Shown here one piece after another: positions 8,466 to 17,241 of a stretch of DNA of 64,000 bases. The notes under the pieces were generated by a model. That model did not search any database and had not been told where the DNA came from. It worked only from the letters and a program-made list of their open reading frames with translations. This DNA is from JAMWDF01 sp964645405. GTDB lineage: Bacteria; Ratteibacteria; UBA8468; B48-G9; DSTR01. The stretch is from NCBI GenBank assembly GCA_964645405.1, contig CAZYCA010000042.1, forward strand, positions 274,874 through 338,873, given 5' to 3'. The translations under genes were made by a program, and so were the position numbers. Numbering within the stretch: position 1 is the first letter of the stretch; every line of letters begins with the position of its first letter.

Positions 8466-9560
8466 ATGGACGAGAGGCATTTTAGAATCCCATCTGGATG
8501 TGGAGTAAGTGGCATAATGGCAAGAAATGGAATGCCCTTAGGTGGTGACAGGATACTTACCTCCATTTGTAATATGATGGAGAGGGGAAATGGCCTTGGT
8601 TCAGGGTTTGCTGCTTATGGGATATATCCAGATTTCAAAGATTATTGGTGCTTTCACATTATGTACAACGAAACAAAGGGGATAGAGACAACGGAAAATT
8701 ATTTGGAACAAAAATTTCACATTATCCACTCGGAACCGATACCGACAAAAAGAGTGAGGTCCTTATTTTACACTCCGCGCTTACACAGGTATTTCTTAAA
8801 AGTTCAGGAAAAAACTTTGGAAAAGGAGATTTATTCTCTTACTGAAGAAGATTTCATTATCAAGACTGTTATGTTTATCAATAAAAACATTAAAGATTCT
8901 TTTGTCTTTTCTTCGGGAAAAAACATGGGGATATTTAAAGGGGTTGGACAACCTGATGAGATTGGAGAATTCTATAAGATTCTTGACTATAAAGGATACA
9001 TCTGGCTTTCCCATAACAGATTCCCAACAAATACAGTGGCCTGGTGGGGTGGAGCACACCCTTTTGGCATTTTAGACTGGTCTGTTGTCCATAACGGTGA
9101 AATCTCCAGTTATGGCATAAATAGAAGATATCTTGAGAACTCTGGATACTTCTGCACCCTTTTTACAGACACAGAGGTAATTACATATCTTTTTGACCTG
9201 CTTTACAGAAAACATAAGCATGATTTTCAAACAATCGGGGATATTCTTGCGCCTCCCTTCTGGTTTCAAATTGAAAGGGTAGAAGACGAAAATTGTAGGA
9301 GGATACTTAAAAGTCTGAGAATTGTTTATGCTTCCGCACTCGTTAACGGCCCCTTTGGAGTTATTGTCGCCAACTCTGAATCTATGGTAGGCATGACAGA
9401 CAGAATAAAACTAAGGCCCCTTGTTGCCGGAGAGGATGATGAATTCTACTATATTGCTTCAGAGGAAGCAGCAATCAGAATTATAGGCGGGCCAACTAAA
9501 AACATTTTCCAAGTTGAGGCAGGTAAACCGGTCATCTTCAAAGTAAAATGGCAAAGATAA
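8466..9560 (+). CDS. Glutamate synthase, glutamine amidotransferase (class II) subunit
   Basis: This 364-residue protein corresponds to the N-terminal amidotransferase domain of glutamate synthase, made here as a separate chain. The start MDERHFRIPSG is followed by CGVSGIM, so Cys12 is the probable nucleophile after removal of an 11-residue propeptide. Later motifs GYIWLSHNRFPTN and HPFGILDWSVVHNGEISS (HNGE) are the class II Ntn-hydrolase glutamine site. It should release ammonia from glutamine for the synthase encoded next. The gene follows glnA by 3 nt and overlaps the next gene by 13 nt. Separate amidotransferase subunits of this kind are known from archaea and some thermophilic bacteria. 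Confidence 0.87.
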   Translation: MDERHFRIPSGCGVSGIMARNGMPLGGDRILTSICNMMERGNGLGSGFAAYGIYPDFKDYWCFHIMYNETKGIETTENYLEQKFHIIHSEPIPTKRVRSLFYTPRLHRYFLKVQEKTLEKEIYSLTEEDFIIKTVMFINKNIKDSFVFSSGKNMGIFKGVGQPDEIGEFYKILDYKGYIWLSHNRFPTNTVAWWGGAHPFGILDWSVVHNGEISSYGINRRYLENSGYFCTLFTDTEVITYLFDLLYRKHKHDFQTIGDILAPPFWFQIERVEDENCRRILKSLRIVYASALVNGPFGVIVANSESMVGMTDRIKLRPLVAGEDDEFYYIASEEAAIRIIGGPTKNIFQVEAGKPVIFKVKWQR

Positions 9561-11068
9561 AAAGAATATGTGAATTCCTGGTTGAACGTGACGAGGATAA
9601 ATGCATCAAATGTCAGGCTTGCGTCCGTATGTGTTCCAACGATGTCCACAAATACGACGGGGAAGAAAATACAATAAGAAGTGAGAGTTCAAAATGTGCA
9701 GGATGCCATTTTTGCGAGCAGCTATGTCCAACGGCTGCCATAACAATAAAGAAAAATATGTATGCCCTTAGAGAAAATTACAACTGGCAGAAGGAATATG
9801 TTTATGACATCCTGAGACAGGCAGAAACAGGCGGAGTTATACTTACAGGCATGGGCTGTGACAAAAAATATAAAAATTACTTCGACCGTATTGTTTTAAA
9901 TGCATCACAGGTAACAAATCCCTCCATAGACCCGCTCCGGGAACCAATGGAACTCAAAACATTCATTGGGAAAAAACCCAACAGCATCAGGTTCACCACT
10001 CAGAACGAGGAAAAAATGCTTAAAACAGAAATTCCACCACAGCTTGAACTTGAAATCCCGATAATGTTTTCTGCAATGAGTTTTGGCTCAATATCTCTCA
10101 ACGCGATGAAATCACTTGCCATTGCGGCTAAAAAATTTGGAACTTGCTGGAATACAGGAGAAGGAGGACTTCCAGAACAACTTTACCCTTACTCTGACAA
10201 ATGTATTGTTCAGGTCGCCAGTGGAAGATTCGGAGTTGACATTAACTACCTTGAAAAAGCGGCAGCAATTGAAATCAAGATAGGACAGGGGGCAAAACCA
10301 GGAATTGGTGGACATCTACCCGGAGAAAAAGTCAGTGCAGAAATAAGTAGAACAAGAATAATACCGGAAGGAACAGACGCTTTATCACCTGCTCCACACC
10401 ACGATATTTATTCCATTGAGGACTTAAAACAACTTGTATTTGCCTTAAAAGAAGTCACTCTTTATAAAAAAATCATCGGGGTTAAAATTGCAGCAGTCCA
10501 CAATATTGCTCCAATTGCAACCGGGGTGATCAGAGCAGGAGCTGATTATGTTGCCATTGATGGAATAAGGGGCGGAACAGGAGCTGCACCGAAGATTATC
10601 AGGGACAATGTCGGTATCCCAGTAGAAATAGCAATAGCCGCTGTCGACCAGAGATTAAGAGAAGAAGGGATAAGAAATCAGGCTTCAATAATAGCAGCAG
10701 GTGGATTCAGAAAAAGTTCGGATGTCGTAAAAGCAATTGCTCTCGGGGCCGATGCCGTTTATATCGGGTCTGCTGCCTTAATTTCATTGGGCTGTCATCT
10801 ATGCCAGAAGTGCTATACGGGAAAATGTAACTGGGGAATAGCAACCCAGGACCCATATCTTACGAAAAGGCTAAACCCCGAAATTGGCGCTGAAAGAGCC
10901 TACAATCTCTTGAGGGCATGGTCTCTGGAGATAAAAGAGATGCTGGGTGGCATGGGAATAAATGCCATAGAATCCCTCAGAAGCAATAGAGAACAGTTAC
11001 GAGGCTTTGATTTAAATGAAGTTGAACTGAAATTTCTTGGCATAAAACATGTTGGAGAAGCATGGTAA
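9548..11068 (+). CDS. Glutamate synthase, FMN-binding synthase subunit with N-terminal ferredoxin domain
   Basis: The 506-residue protein begins with a 2[4Fe-4S] ferredoxin-like domain (CIKCQACVRMC and CAGCHFCEQLC, residues about 15-70). It continues as the FMN-binding TIM barrel of glutamate synthase (MSFGSISLNAMKSLA, GEGGLPE, KIGQGAKPGIGGHLPG, DGIRGGTGAAP). A cysteine group at 416, 419, 422 and 427 (CHLCQKCYTGKC) is placed like the cluster site of GltB. The enzyme joins ammonia to 2-oxoglutarate and reduces the product to glutamate. This is the archaeal-type layout, lacking the fused amidotransferase and GXGXG domains, which are encoded on either side. Start is by overlap with the amidotransferase gene; no clear ribosome site. 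Confidence 0.93.
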   Translation: MAKIKRICEFLVERDEDKCIKCQACVRMCSNDVHKYDGEENTIRSESSKCAGCHFCEQLCPTAAITIKKNMYALRENYNWQKEYVYDILRQAETGGVILTGMGCDKKYKNYFDRIVLNASQVTNPSIDPLREPMELKTFIGKKPNSIRFTTQNEEKMLKTEIPPQLELEIPIMFSAMSFGSISLNAMKSLAIAAKKFGTCWNTGEGGLPEQLYPYSDKCIVQVASGRFGVDINYLEKAAAIEIKIGQGAKPGIGGHLPGEKVSAEISRTRIIPEGTDALSPAPHHDIYSIEDLKQLVFALKEVTLYKKIIGVKIAAVHNIAPIATGVIRAGADYVAIDGIRGGTGAAPKIIRDNVGIPVEIAIAAVDQRLREEGIRNQASIIAAGGFRKSSDVVKAIALGADAVYIGSAALISLGCHLCQKCYTGKCNWGIATQDPYLTKRLNPEIGAERAYNLLRAWSLEIKEMLGGMGINAIESLRSNREQLRGFDLNEVELKFLGIKHVGEAW

Positions 11069-11532
11069 AAGGAAAACTTTTAATAAGGGAAGAATATTGC
11101 ATGGGTTGTCGGTTGTGCGAAGTACATTGTATAACCCAACACTCAGGAACAAAAGATATAGTGAAAGCATATAAAGGAAAGGAACAAAAACCATTATCAG
11201 GAATCTATTTTGAAGAAGACAGACATGTCAGCTTTGCAATTCAATGCAGACACTGCGAGGAAGCACCCTGTATAGAGGCTTGTTTAACTGGTGCCATGTA
11301 CAAAGATAAGATTACCGGGGCAGTCTTACATAACAACGAAAAATGTGCTGGATGCTGGATGTGTGTGATGGTATGCCCCCTCGGTGTCATAAAGGTTGAC
11401 ATTCAAAACAGAAAAATTGCCTCCAAATGTGATCTGTGTATCACAAGTGGATTCCCTGTCTGTGTGGAAAACTGTCCTAATGAAGCAATAGTACTTGTTG
11501 ATGCAAAGGGAGAAAAAATTGGCAGGAAATAG
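11062..11532 (+). CDS. Polyferredoxin-type 4Fe-4S subunit of glutamate synthase
   Basis: The 156-residue protein holds four cysteine groups (CMGCRLCEVHC, CRHCEEAPCIEAC, CAGCWMCVMVC and CDLCITSGFPVCVENC), enough for up to four [4Fe-4S] clusters as in CooF/HycB-type electron carriers. Its position between the FMN synthase and the FAD oxidoreductase, with a 7-nt overlap to the former, suggests it passes electrons from the flavoprotein to the synthase. GGAG 4-7 nt before the ATG supports the start. It is named from context; the family also serves hydrogenases and formate dehydrogenases, none of which are nearby. Confidence 0.85.
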   Translation: MVKGKLLIREEYCMGCRLCEVHCITQHSGTKDIVKAYKGKEQKPLSGIYFEEDRHVSFAIQCRHCEEAPCIEACLTGAMYKDKITGAVLHNNEKCAGCWMCVMVCPLGVIKVDIQNRKIASKCDLCITSGFPVCVENCPNEAIVLVDAKGEKIGRK

Positions 11533-12811
11533 CTATGTAATTATAGGAAATTCCATTGCCGGCATAAGCTGCATCGAAGGAATAAGAAGAGTGGATAAGG
11601 AAGGAGAAATATTTCTTTTTTCCGATGAGGAGATCTTAAACTATTCTAAACCTTTAATCTCATATTATCTTGGCGGAAGATTGAAAGAAGAGCAACTGAA
11701 TTTTCGGGAAGAGAATTTTTACAAGGAAAGTAATGTAAGATGTTTCTTGAATACGCCTGTGAGAAAAATAGACATAAAAGAGAAACTTATCTACACAGGT
11801 AACGAAAGTTTTAATTTTGATTTTCTATTTATAGGGACAGGCGGACGACCTATAATACCGGAAATAGAAGATATGAGCAAAATAAAACAGGGAATATTTA
11901 CCTTCACAAAACTGGACACTGCGAAGAAGCTAAAAAGATTCATAGAAGGAAAGAAAATAAAGGAAATCGTTGTGCTTGGTGCTGGACTGATAGGACTTAA
12001 ATGTACCGAAGGTTTAATCGCCAGAGGAATTTCTGTAAAAATAATTGATCTTTCAGATAGGTTGCTATCAAACACCTTTGATTTACATACTTCCGAAATA
12101 ATTGAGGATAAATTAAGGGCCAGTGGGTGTGAGGTCATAAAGAATAACACAGTGCAGAAAGTTGCTGGTGAGGCTGGTGAGTTGAGGGAAGTAATTCTTA
12201 AAGATGGGAAAAGAATAAAGACAAACGCTCTAGTAATATGTGTCGGCGTAATTCCTGAAACAAGTGTTATAGAGGGCACAGGAATAATAAAAAACAGAGG
12301 AATAATAGTCAATGAATACATGCAAACAAATATCCCCTTTATATTTGCTGGAGGAGATGTTGCCGAGGCAGATAATTTTTTTATAGATAAGAAATCAGTT
12401 ATTGCCATATGGCCGGTGGCGTCAAGAATGGGAAAAGTTGCTGGTTATAATATGGCTGGTGCAAACAAAAGATATGACGGGTTGTTTGTGATGAATTCAA
12501 TTGAATTTTTCGGAATACCTGTAATTTCCTTCGGGATTACAAATCCTTCTTCCAATGCCGGCTATGAAGTAATTTCTACAATGGACTCTGGAAAGGAGTT
12601 TTACAGAAAAATAGTTATAAAAGAAAATAAGATTGTCGGAGCAATTTACCTTGGAAAAATAGAAAGGGCAGGAATAATTTCAGGCCTGATAAAAAATAAA
12701 GTGGATGTATCTTCTTTTAAAAATTGGCTAATAAACGATAAATTTGGTCTCCTTGTTCTTCCAGAAGAATACAGAAAGCATATTGTTGCAGGGGAAGGAA
12801 TAGAGGTATGA
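11501..12811 (+). CDS. FAD-dependent NAD(P)H oxidoreductase (glutamate synthase small-subunit type)
   Basis: This is a two-dinucleotide-fold flavoprotein of about 436 residues. An FAD motif lies at the N-terminus (YVIIGNSIAGISCIEG), an NAD(P) motif near residue 155 (IVVLGAGLIGLKCTEGL), and the C-terminal FAD contact is FIFAGGDVAEA. It resembles NADH oxidase/nitrite reductase/rubredoxin reductase flavoproteins and probably feeds reducing power to the adjacent iron-sulfur subunit. The start is uncertain. ATG 11501 has no ribosome site, TTG 11495 is possible, and TTG 11519 has AAAGGGAG 6 nt upstream and would leave a 14-nt overlap with the ferredoxin gene. Its stop overlaps the next start by 4 nt (ATGA). 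Confidence 0.88.
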   Translation: MQREKKLAGNSYVIIGNSIAGISCIEGIRRVDKEGEIFLFSDEEILNYSKPLISYYLGGRLKEEQLNFREENFYKESNVRCFLNTPVRKIDIKEKLIYTGNESFNFDFLFIGTGGRPIIPEIEDMSKIKQGIFTFTKLDTAKKLKRFIEGKKIKEIVVLGAGLIGLKCTEGLIARGISVKIIDLSDRLLSNTFDLHTSEIIEDKLRASGCEVIKNNTVQKVAGEAGELREVILKDGKRIKTNALVICVGVIPETSVIEGTGIIKNRGIIVNEYMQTNIPFIFAGGDVAEADNFFIDKKSVIAIWPVASRMGKVAGYNMAGANKRYDGLFVMNSIEFFGIPVISFGITNPSSNAGYEVISTMDSGKEFYRKIVIKENKIVGAIYLGKIERAGIISGLIKNKVDVSSFKNWLINDKFGLLVLPEEYRKHIVAGEGIEV

Positions 12812-13542
12812 AGGAAATAAAAATTGATGCCGCAAAGCTTCATTATAGTACATTGAACAGGAAAATACGACTTTTGATAAATGATGGGTACACAAGAATC
12901 TTTCTTGAAAATGTTTATGGCCAGAGATTCACAGCAGCAGGTCTGAAAGAGAAAAATATTGAGATAATAATAAACGGTGTTGCAGGAAATGATACTGGAT
13001 GTTTTATGGACGGTCCAATAATTTATGTAAACGGAAGCTGTCAGGACGGGGTTGGAAACACAATGAATTCTGGGAAAATAATTGTGAATGGTAATTCCGG
13101 TGACATAGCAGGCCATTCCATGAGAGGAGGGGAAATTTACATAAAAGGAAATGCTGGATATAGGGTAGGTATTCATATGAAGGAATACAAAACTTTTTAT
13201 CCCGTTATTGTTATTGGTGGAACATCAAAAGATTTTCTTGGGGAGTATATGGCGGGAGGTCTTATAATCGTTTTGAACCTTGAAGAGAAAAAACGAATTG
13301 CTGGCGAGCTTGCTGGAACAGGAATGCATGGGGGTCAGATATTTCTCAGAGGGCAAATAGATCCAGGAACGGTAGGAAAAGAAGTTAGAATTTTTAAAGA
13401 GGATAAAATTGAAAAAATATTGGCTTACCTGATAAACTTCAGCCACTACTTCAATATTCCTGTTAGAGAGATTACAAACAGAGAATTCATTAAGTTAATT
13501 CCTGTCTCAAAAAGGCCCTATGGCAGGATTTATTGTTATTAG
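12808..13542 (+). CDS. Glutamate synthase GXGXG (alpha-3) domain subunit
   Basis: The 244-residue protein is a right-handed beta-helix of the GXGXG family, the fourth structural domain of GltB made as an independent chain. Glycine-spaced turns repeat through the middle: GNDTGCFMDGPIIYVNG, GVGNTMNSGKIIVNG, GDIAGHSMRGGEIYIKG, GYRVGIHM, and LGEYMAGGLIIVL. It overlaps the upstream flavoprotein gene by 4 nt, so the five genes amidotransferase to GXGXG are translationally chained. In fused enzymes this domain braces the ammonia tunnel between glutaminase and synthase. The same fold occurs in formylmethanofuran dehydrogenase FwdC, but the neighbours settle its role. It ends the AT-rich nitrogen block. 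Confidence 0.88.
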   Translation: MKEIKIDAAKLHYSTLNRKIRLLINDGYTRIFLENVYGQRFTAAGLKEKNIEIIINGVAGNDTGCFMDGPIIYVNGSCQDGVGNTMNSGKIIVNGNSGDIAGHSMRGGEIYIKGNAGYRVGIHMKEYKTFYPVIVIGGTSKDFLGEYMAGGLIIVLNLEEKKRIAGELAGTGMHGGQIFLRGQIDPGTVGKEVRIFKEDKIEKILAYLINFSHYFNIPVREITNREFIKLIPVSKRPYGRIYCY

Positions 13543-13707
13543 CGATTCCGCCCTTTTATACTGAAGTCCTTCTATAAAACAACACTCTTTACCTCGCTTT
13601 GATACCCTGCAATACATCGTTGTGCAGAATTTAATGAAAGCTCTTACTCATTACATTTAACACAAAATTTTTTCTATCTCTTCTTCTAATATCACCCTCA
13701 GTACCAC

Positions 13708-13736
13708 TTGACGAAAGTTTTTATATCTGGTAGCAT
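13708..13736 (+). promoter_or_regulatory. gdhA promoter
   Basis: TTGACG (13708-13713) and TAGCAT (13731-13736) are spaced by 17 bp, a good -35 and a moderate -10. A start about 7 nt downstream would give a leader of about 100 nt that contains the hairpin at 13783-13814. Confidence 0.5.
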
Positions 13737-13782
13737 CCCAGGTAATCGGAGACAAAGTCGTCATCCGGGGTAAGGCACAGAC

Positions 13783-13823
13783 GCCACTGCTTTTAGCATA
13801 AGCTGAGCAGTGGCATTTTATTT
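13783..13823 (+). terminator. Leader hairpin before gdhA (attenuator-like)
   Basis: GCCACTGCT (13783-13791) is perfectly complementary to AGCAGTGGC (13806-13814); the 14-nt loop could form a further small pairing. ATTTTATTT (13815-13823) follows. The element lies between the promoter and the AGGAGG of gdhA, so it cannot simply end an upstream gene; it would stop or pause gdhA's own transcript. Placement mirrors the glnA leader hairpin. Confidence 0.55.
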
Positions 13824-13846
13824 GGCTAAAAAACAGGAGGAAAAAG

Positions 13847-15184
13847 ATGTCTTATGTAGAAGATGTACTGAATGCGGTTATTCAGAAAAATCCGCTGGAG
13901 AAAGAGTTTCACGAGGCGGTCAGGGAAGTTTTTCGGTGCCTGGAACCGGTATTGCAAAAAAGACCGGAGTACAGAGAAGCAAGAATTCTGGAAAGGCTGG
14001 TAGAGCCTGAGCGGGTAATTATTTTCCGGGTTGCCTGGCTGGATGACAACAACACCTGTCAGGTAAATAGAGGCTTTCGGGTGCAATTTAGTAGTGCGAT
14101 TGGACCTTATAAAGGTGGTTTGCGTTTTCATCCCAGTGTGAACTTAAGCGTAGTGAAGTTTCTGGCTTTTGAGCAGATTTTTAAAAACTCTTTAACTTCC
14201 CTCTCTATGGGTGGCGCCAAGGGCGGTTCAGATTTTGACCCCAAAGGGAAAAGTGACGCGGAGGTAATGCGTTTCTGTCAGGCTTTTATGAACGAACTTT
14301 TCCGCCACATTGGACCTGATACTGATGTTCCAGCTGGAGATATTGGTGTTGGGGAGCGAGAAATTGGTTACCTCTTTGGCCAGTATAAGAAACTGGTGAA
14401 TGAATTTACTGGAGTTTTTACTGGTAAAGGAATCAACTGGGGTGGTTCTCTCATCCGTCCGGAGGCGACTGGTTACGGACTGGTATATTTTGCCAGGGAA
14501 ATGCTCAAGAGAAAGAAGAGGAACTTTTCAGGTCTGACCTGTCTTGTTTCCGGTTCAGGCAATGTTGCCCAGTATACCGCGGAAAAACTCATCCAGCTGG
14601 GTGCCAGGGTAATCACTCTTTCTGATTCCAGTGGTTTTGTTTATGATGCTGCTGGCATCAATGAAGAAAAATTACGTTTTGTGATGGAACTGAAAAATGT
14701 GCGCCGCGGCCGGATTAAGGAATACGCCGAGAAATACAATGTGCCTTATTATGAAGGTAAAAAACCATGGGCTGTCAAAGCTGATGCTGCTTTCCCCTGC
14801 GCCACAGAGAATGAAATTAATGTTAAAGAAGCTGAAGAGCTCATCAAAAATGGTTGTCTTCTGGTGGCTGAAGGTGCTAACATGCCCTGCACACCGGAGG
14901 CAGTAGAAAAATTTCAGAAAGCAGGTGTACTTTTTGCTCCGGGAAAAGCAGCCAACGCAGGAGGGGTAGCCACCTCAGGGCTGGAAATGAGCCAGAATTC
15001 CATGCGGCTTGCCTGGCCCAGAGAAGAAGTGGACAGAAGACTCCAGGAAATTATGTATTCCATCCATGAGACAATCATCAGGGTTGCTGCTGACTATGGA
15101 TTTCCGGAAAACTATGTAGTAGGAGCAAACATTGCTGGTTTCATCAAGGTGGCAGATTCCATGCTGGCTCAGGGCGTGGTCTGA
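13847..15184 (+). CDS. gdhA: NADP-type glutamate dehydrogenase
   Basis: This 445-residue enzyme reductively aminates 2-oxoglutarate to glutamate, the route used when ammonia is plentiful. The length and sequence match hexameric bacterial GdhA: GPYKGGLRFHPSVN near residue 90, the catalytic-lysine motif SMGGAKGGSDFDPKG near 125, PAGDIGVGEREIGYLFG, and the NAD(P) fold SGSGNVAQYTAEKL near 235. AGGAGG 7 nt before the ATG fixes the start. It is preceded by its own promoter and an attenuator-like hairpin. With the GS-GOGAT operon upstream, the organism has both high- and low-affinity ammonia assimilation side by side. Base composition matches the genes downstream rather than the nitrogen block. Confidence 0.97.
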   Translation: MSYVEDVLNAVIQKNPLEKEFHEAVREVFRCLEPVLQKRPEYREARILERLVEPERVIIFRVAWLDDNNTCQVNRGFRVQFSSAIGPYKGGLRFHPSVNLSVVKFLAFEQIFKNSLTSLSMGGAKGGSDFDPKGKSDAEVMRFCQAFMNELFRHIGPDTDVPAGDIGVGEREIGYLFGQYKKLVNEFTGVFTGKGINWGGSLIRPEATGYGLVYFAREMLKRKKRNFSGLTCLVSGSGNVAQYTAEKLIQLGARVITLSDSSGFVYDAAGINEEKLRFVMELKNVRRGRIKEYAEKYNVPYYEGKKPWAVKADAAFPCATENEINVKEAEELIKNGCLLVAEGANMPCTPEAVEKFQKAGVLFAPGKAANAGGVATSGLEMSQNSMRLAWPREEVDRRLQEIMYSIHETIIRVAADYGFPENYVVGANIAGFIKVADSMLAQGVV

Positions 15185-15198
15185 TGGTATTATAAACT

Positions 15199-15678
15199 AT
15201 GCGGCGGATTCTGGTGGTTTATTATTCAAGAACAGGTAATACCAGGAAGGTTGCCAGTTTTCTGGCAGAAAAACTATCTGCAGAACTGGAGGAAATAAAG
15301 GAAGTTCTGCCAGGCAGGAAAACCTTTTTTTCTGCTGCCTGGCAGGCAAGAAGAAAATACTGCCCCCCAATACTGCCGCAAAAGTTTAATCCCTCTGCTT
15401 ATCACCTGGTAATCATCGGCACACCGGTCTGGGCTTTCACCATGGCCAGCCCTGTGCGCAGTTTTCTTACTCTTCACCGCGGTAGATTACGGCAGGCAGC
15501 TTTTTTCTGTACTCTTGGCGGTTACGGGAGCAAGAATACCTTCCAGGAAATGGAAAGAGTTGCCGGTAAAAAACCCCTGGCTTGTTTGAGTATAAGAGAA
15601 AAAGATATCCGTAACAATCACTTCTTTGAACAGGTGGAAGGGTTTGTGCAAGAGATAGACAAACTCCTGAAGAAATGA
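15199..15678 (+). CDS. Flavodoxin-like protein
   Basis: The 159-residue protein starts with ILVVYYSRTGNTRKVASFLAEKL, the FMN phosphate-binding loop of flavodoxins (T/S-x-T-G-x-T). It continues with IIGTPVWAFTMASPVRSFL and ACFFCTLGGYG-like AAFFCTLGGYGSKNTFQEM, as in flavodoxin/WrbA-like proteins. It is expected to carry electrons or act as a small FMN reductase. It lies 14 nt after gdhA, so the two may be co-transcribed, but no ribosome site is evident before the ATG. The partner is unknown. Some proteins with this fold are menaquinone-dependent protoporphyrinogen oxidases (HemG-like), which cannot be excluded. Confidence 0.8.
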   Translation: MRRILVVYYSRTGNTRKVASFLAEKLSAELEEIKEVLPGRKTFFSAAWQARRKYCPPILPQKFNPSAYHLVIIGTPVWAFTMASPVRSFLTLHRGRLRQAAFFCTLGGYGSKNTFQEMERVAGKKPLACLSIREKDIRNNHFFEQVEGFVQEIDKLLKK

Positions 15679-15724
15679 GATTTGCTTGGTCTCAGACTGC
15701 GTTTTACCCACGAAGGAGCAAGAG

Positions 15725-17236
15725 ATGAAAAAGTTAATAGGATTTGATAATCAATTCTATCTTCAACAGCAGGAAAAGGCTATTTTAGAACGAATTAAAA
15801 TGTTCTCCGGAAAACTCTACCTGGAATTTGGCGGCAAGATTTTGCATGACTATCATGCTGCCCGGGTGCTACCTGGTTACAATCCGAATATCAAGATAGA
15901 GTTGCTCCGCTCCCTGAAGGATAAGATTGATATCCTTTTGTGTATCTATGCTGGTGACATTGAAAGGGGAAGAATCAGGGGAGATTTTGGGATAACCTAT
16001 GCTGTGGATACCTTGAAACTCATAGATGATTTAAGGGAAAATGGACTTGGTGTCCTGGCTGTGGTCATTACCAGATTTGACAACCAGCCACAGGCTTTAG
16101 GTTTTAAGACGAAGCTGGAAAATAGAAATATCAGGGTTTATCTTCACCGCGCAACACAGGGTTATCCCACAGATGTAGATACCATAGTTAGCCCTGCTGG
16201 CTACGGTCAGAATACCTACATTGAAACCAGTAAACCCATTGTGGTTGTTACCGGACCAGGACCGGGAAGTGGAAAACTGGCTACCTGCCTTTCCCAGTTA
16301 TACCACGACCATCGTCAGGGTCTCAGGTCAGGCTATGCTAAATTTGAGACCTTCCCGATATGGAATCTTCCTTTGAAACACCCGGTCAACATTGCTTATG
16401 AGGCAGCTACTGCTGACCTTCAGGATTTCAATATGATTGACCCGTACCACCTGAGTGCCTATCAGAAAAGCGCGGTTAATTATAACCGTGATGTGGAGAT
16501 TTTTCCTGTCATCCAGAGAATTATGAAAAGGATTATGGGAGATAGTATGCCTTATAAGTCACCCACTGATATGGGGGTCAACCAGGCTGGTTTTGCCATT
16601 ATAGACGACCAGGTTGTCCAGGAAGCAGCCCGTCAGGAAATTATCAGGCGTTTCTTTCGCTATCAGCTGGAACAACTCCTGGGACTGGAGAAGAAAGAGA
16701 CTGTGCAGCGAGCAATCCTTCTCATGGAAGAGGCAGGTGTTAGCCCTGAAGGAAGAAAGGTAGTCACACCAGCCAGAATCGCCGCCCAGAAAGTCAGCCA
16801 GAGAGTTCCAGGACAAATTACCAGTGGTGCAGCGTTAGAACTACCTGATGGCTCTATTGTTACCGGGAAAAATTCTTCTCTCATGACTGCTGCATCCAGT
16901 CTCATCCTTAACGGTATTAAACAGCTGGCAGAAATACCTGACAAAATCCACCTTCTGGCACCGAATGTCATTCAACATATTCGCAATCTAAAAAAAGACA
17001 TTCTTGGCCTCAAACAGGAAATTCTGGACCTGGAGGAAACATTGATTGCACTTTCTATCTCCGCTGCCACCAACCCCACAGCTGAATTAGCCATGGCTAA
17101 ACTGGGTGAACTGGTTGGATGCGAGGTTCATCTCACTCATGTACCTGCGCCAGGAGATGAGGTTGGTTTACGCCGGCTGAAGGTGAATCTGACTGTGGAC
17201 CCGGTTTTCCCTTCCCAGGACCTTTATCTCGGGTAA
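15725..17236 (+). CDS. DUF1846 family protein
   Basis: The 503-residue protein matches the full length of the conserved DUF1846 family, whose members have an N-terminal nucleotide-type alpha/beta domain. The start of the protein (KKLIGFDNQFYLQQQEKAI, LEFGGKILHDYHAARVLPG) and a glycine-rich loop VVTGPGPGSGKLATCLSQLY near residue 180 are the family's hallmarks. The loop resembles a P-loop and may bind nucleotide or phosphate. The biochemical role of the family is not established. AAGGAG at 15713-15718, 6 nt before ATG 15725, decides the start against a longer frame beginning at 15686. It follows the flavodoxin gene by 46 nt and converges with the next gene, leaving 5 nt between stops. Confidence 0.85.
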   Translation: MKKLIGFDNQFYLQQQEKAILERIKMFSGKLYLEFGGKILHDYHAARVLPGYNPNIKIELLRSLKDKIDILLCIYAGDIERGRIRGDFGITYAVDTLKLIDDLRENGLGVLAVVITRFDNQPQALGFKTKLENRNIRVYLHRATQGYPTDVDTIVSPAGYGQNTYIETSKPIVVVTGPGPGSGKLATCLSQLYHDHRQGLRSGYAKFETFPIWNLPLKHPVNIAYEAATADLQDFNMIDPYHLSAYQKSAVNYNRDVEIFPVIQRIMKRIMGDSMPYKSPTDMGVNQAGFAIIDDQVVQEAARQEIIRRFFRYQLEQLLGLEKKETVQRAILLMEEAGVSPEGRKVVTPARIAAQKVSQRVPGQITSGAALELPDGSIVTGKNSSLMTAASSLILNGIKQLAEIPDKIHLLAPNVIQHIRNLKKDILGLKQEILDLEETLIALSISAATNPTAELAMAKLGELVGCEVHLTHVPAPGDEVGLRRLKVNLTVDPVFPSQDLYLG

Positions 17237-17241
17237 AAAAT

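Larger units (their letters stand above)
13543..13846. other. 304-bp gap between glutamate synthase and gdhA
   Basis: No convincing ORF. The first 160 bases are AT-rich and featureless apart from short T-runs (for instance 13660-13682). The second half holds the gdhA promoter and leader hairpin described separately. The gap coincides with the visible shift in base composition between the AT-rich block on the left and the rest of the window. No direct repeat, inverted repeat pair or integrase remnant that would mark a junction was seen. Confidence 0.6.

Noticed and set aside
11791..12408. A 205-codon minus-strand frame inside the FAD oxidoreductase gene
   Set aside because: It is antisense to a clearly conserved flavoprotein, is full of hydrophobic/Ser runs typical of shadow frames, and has no ribosome site.
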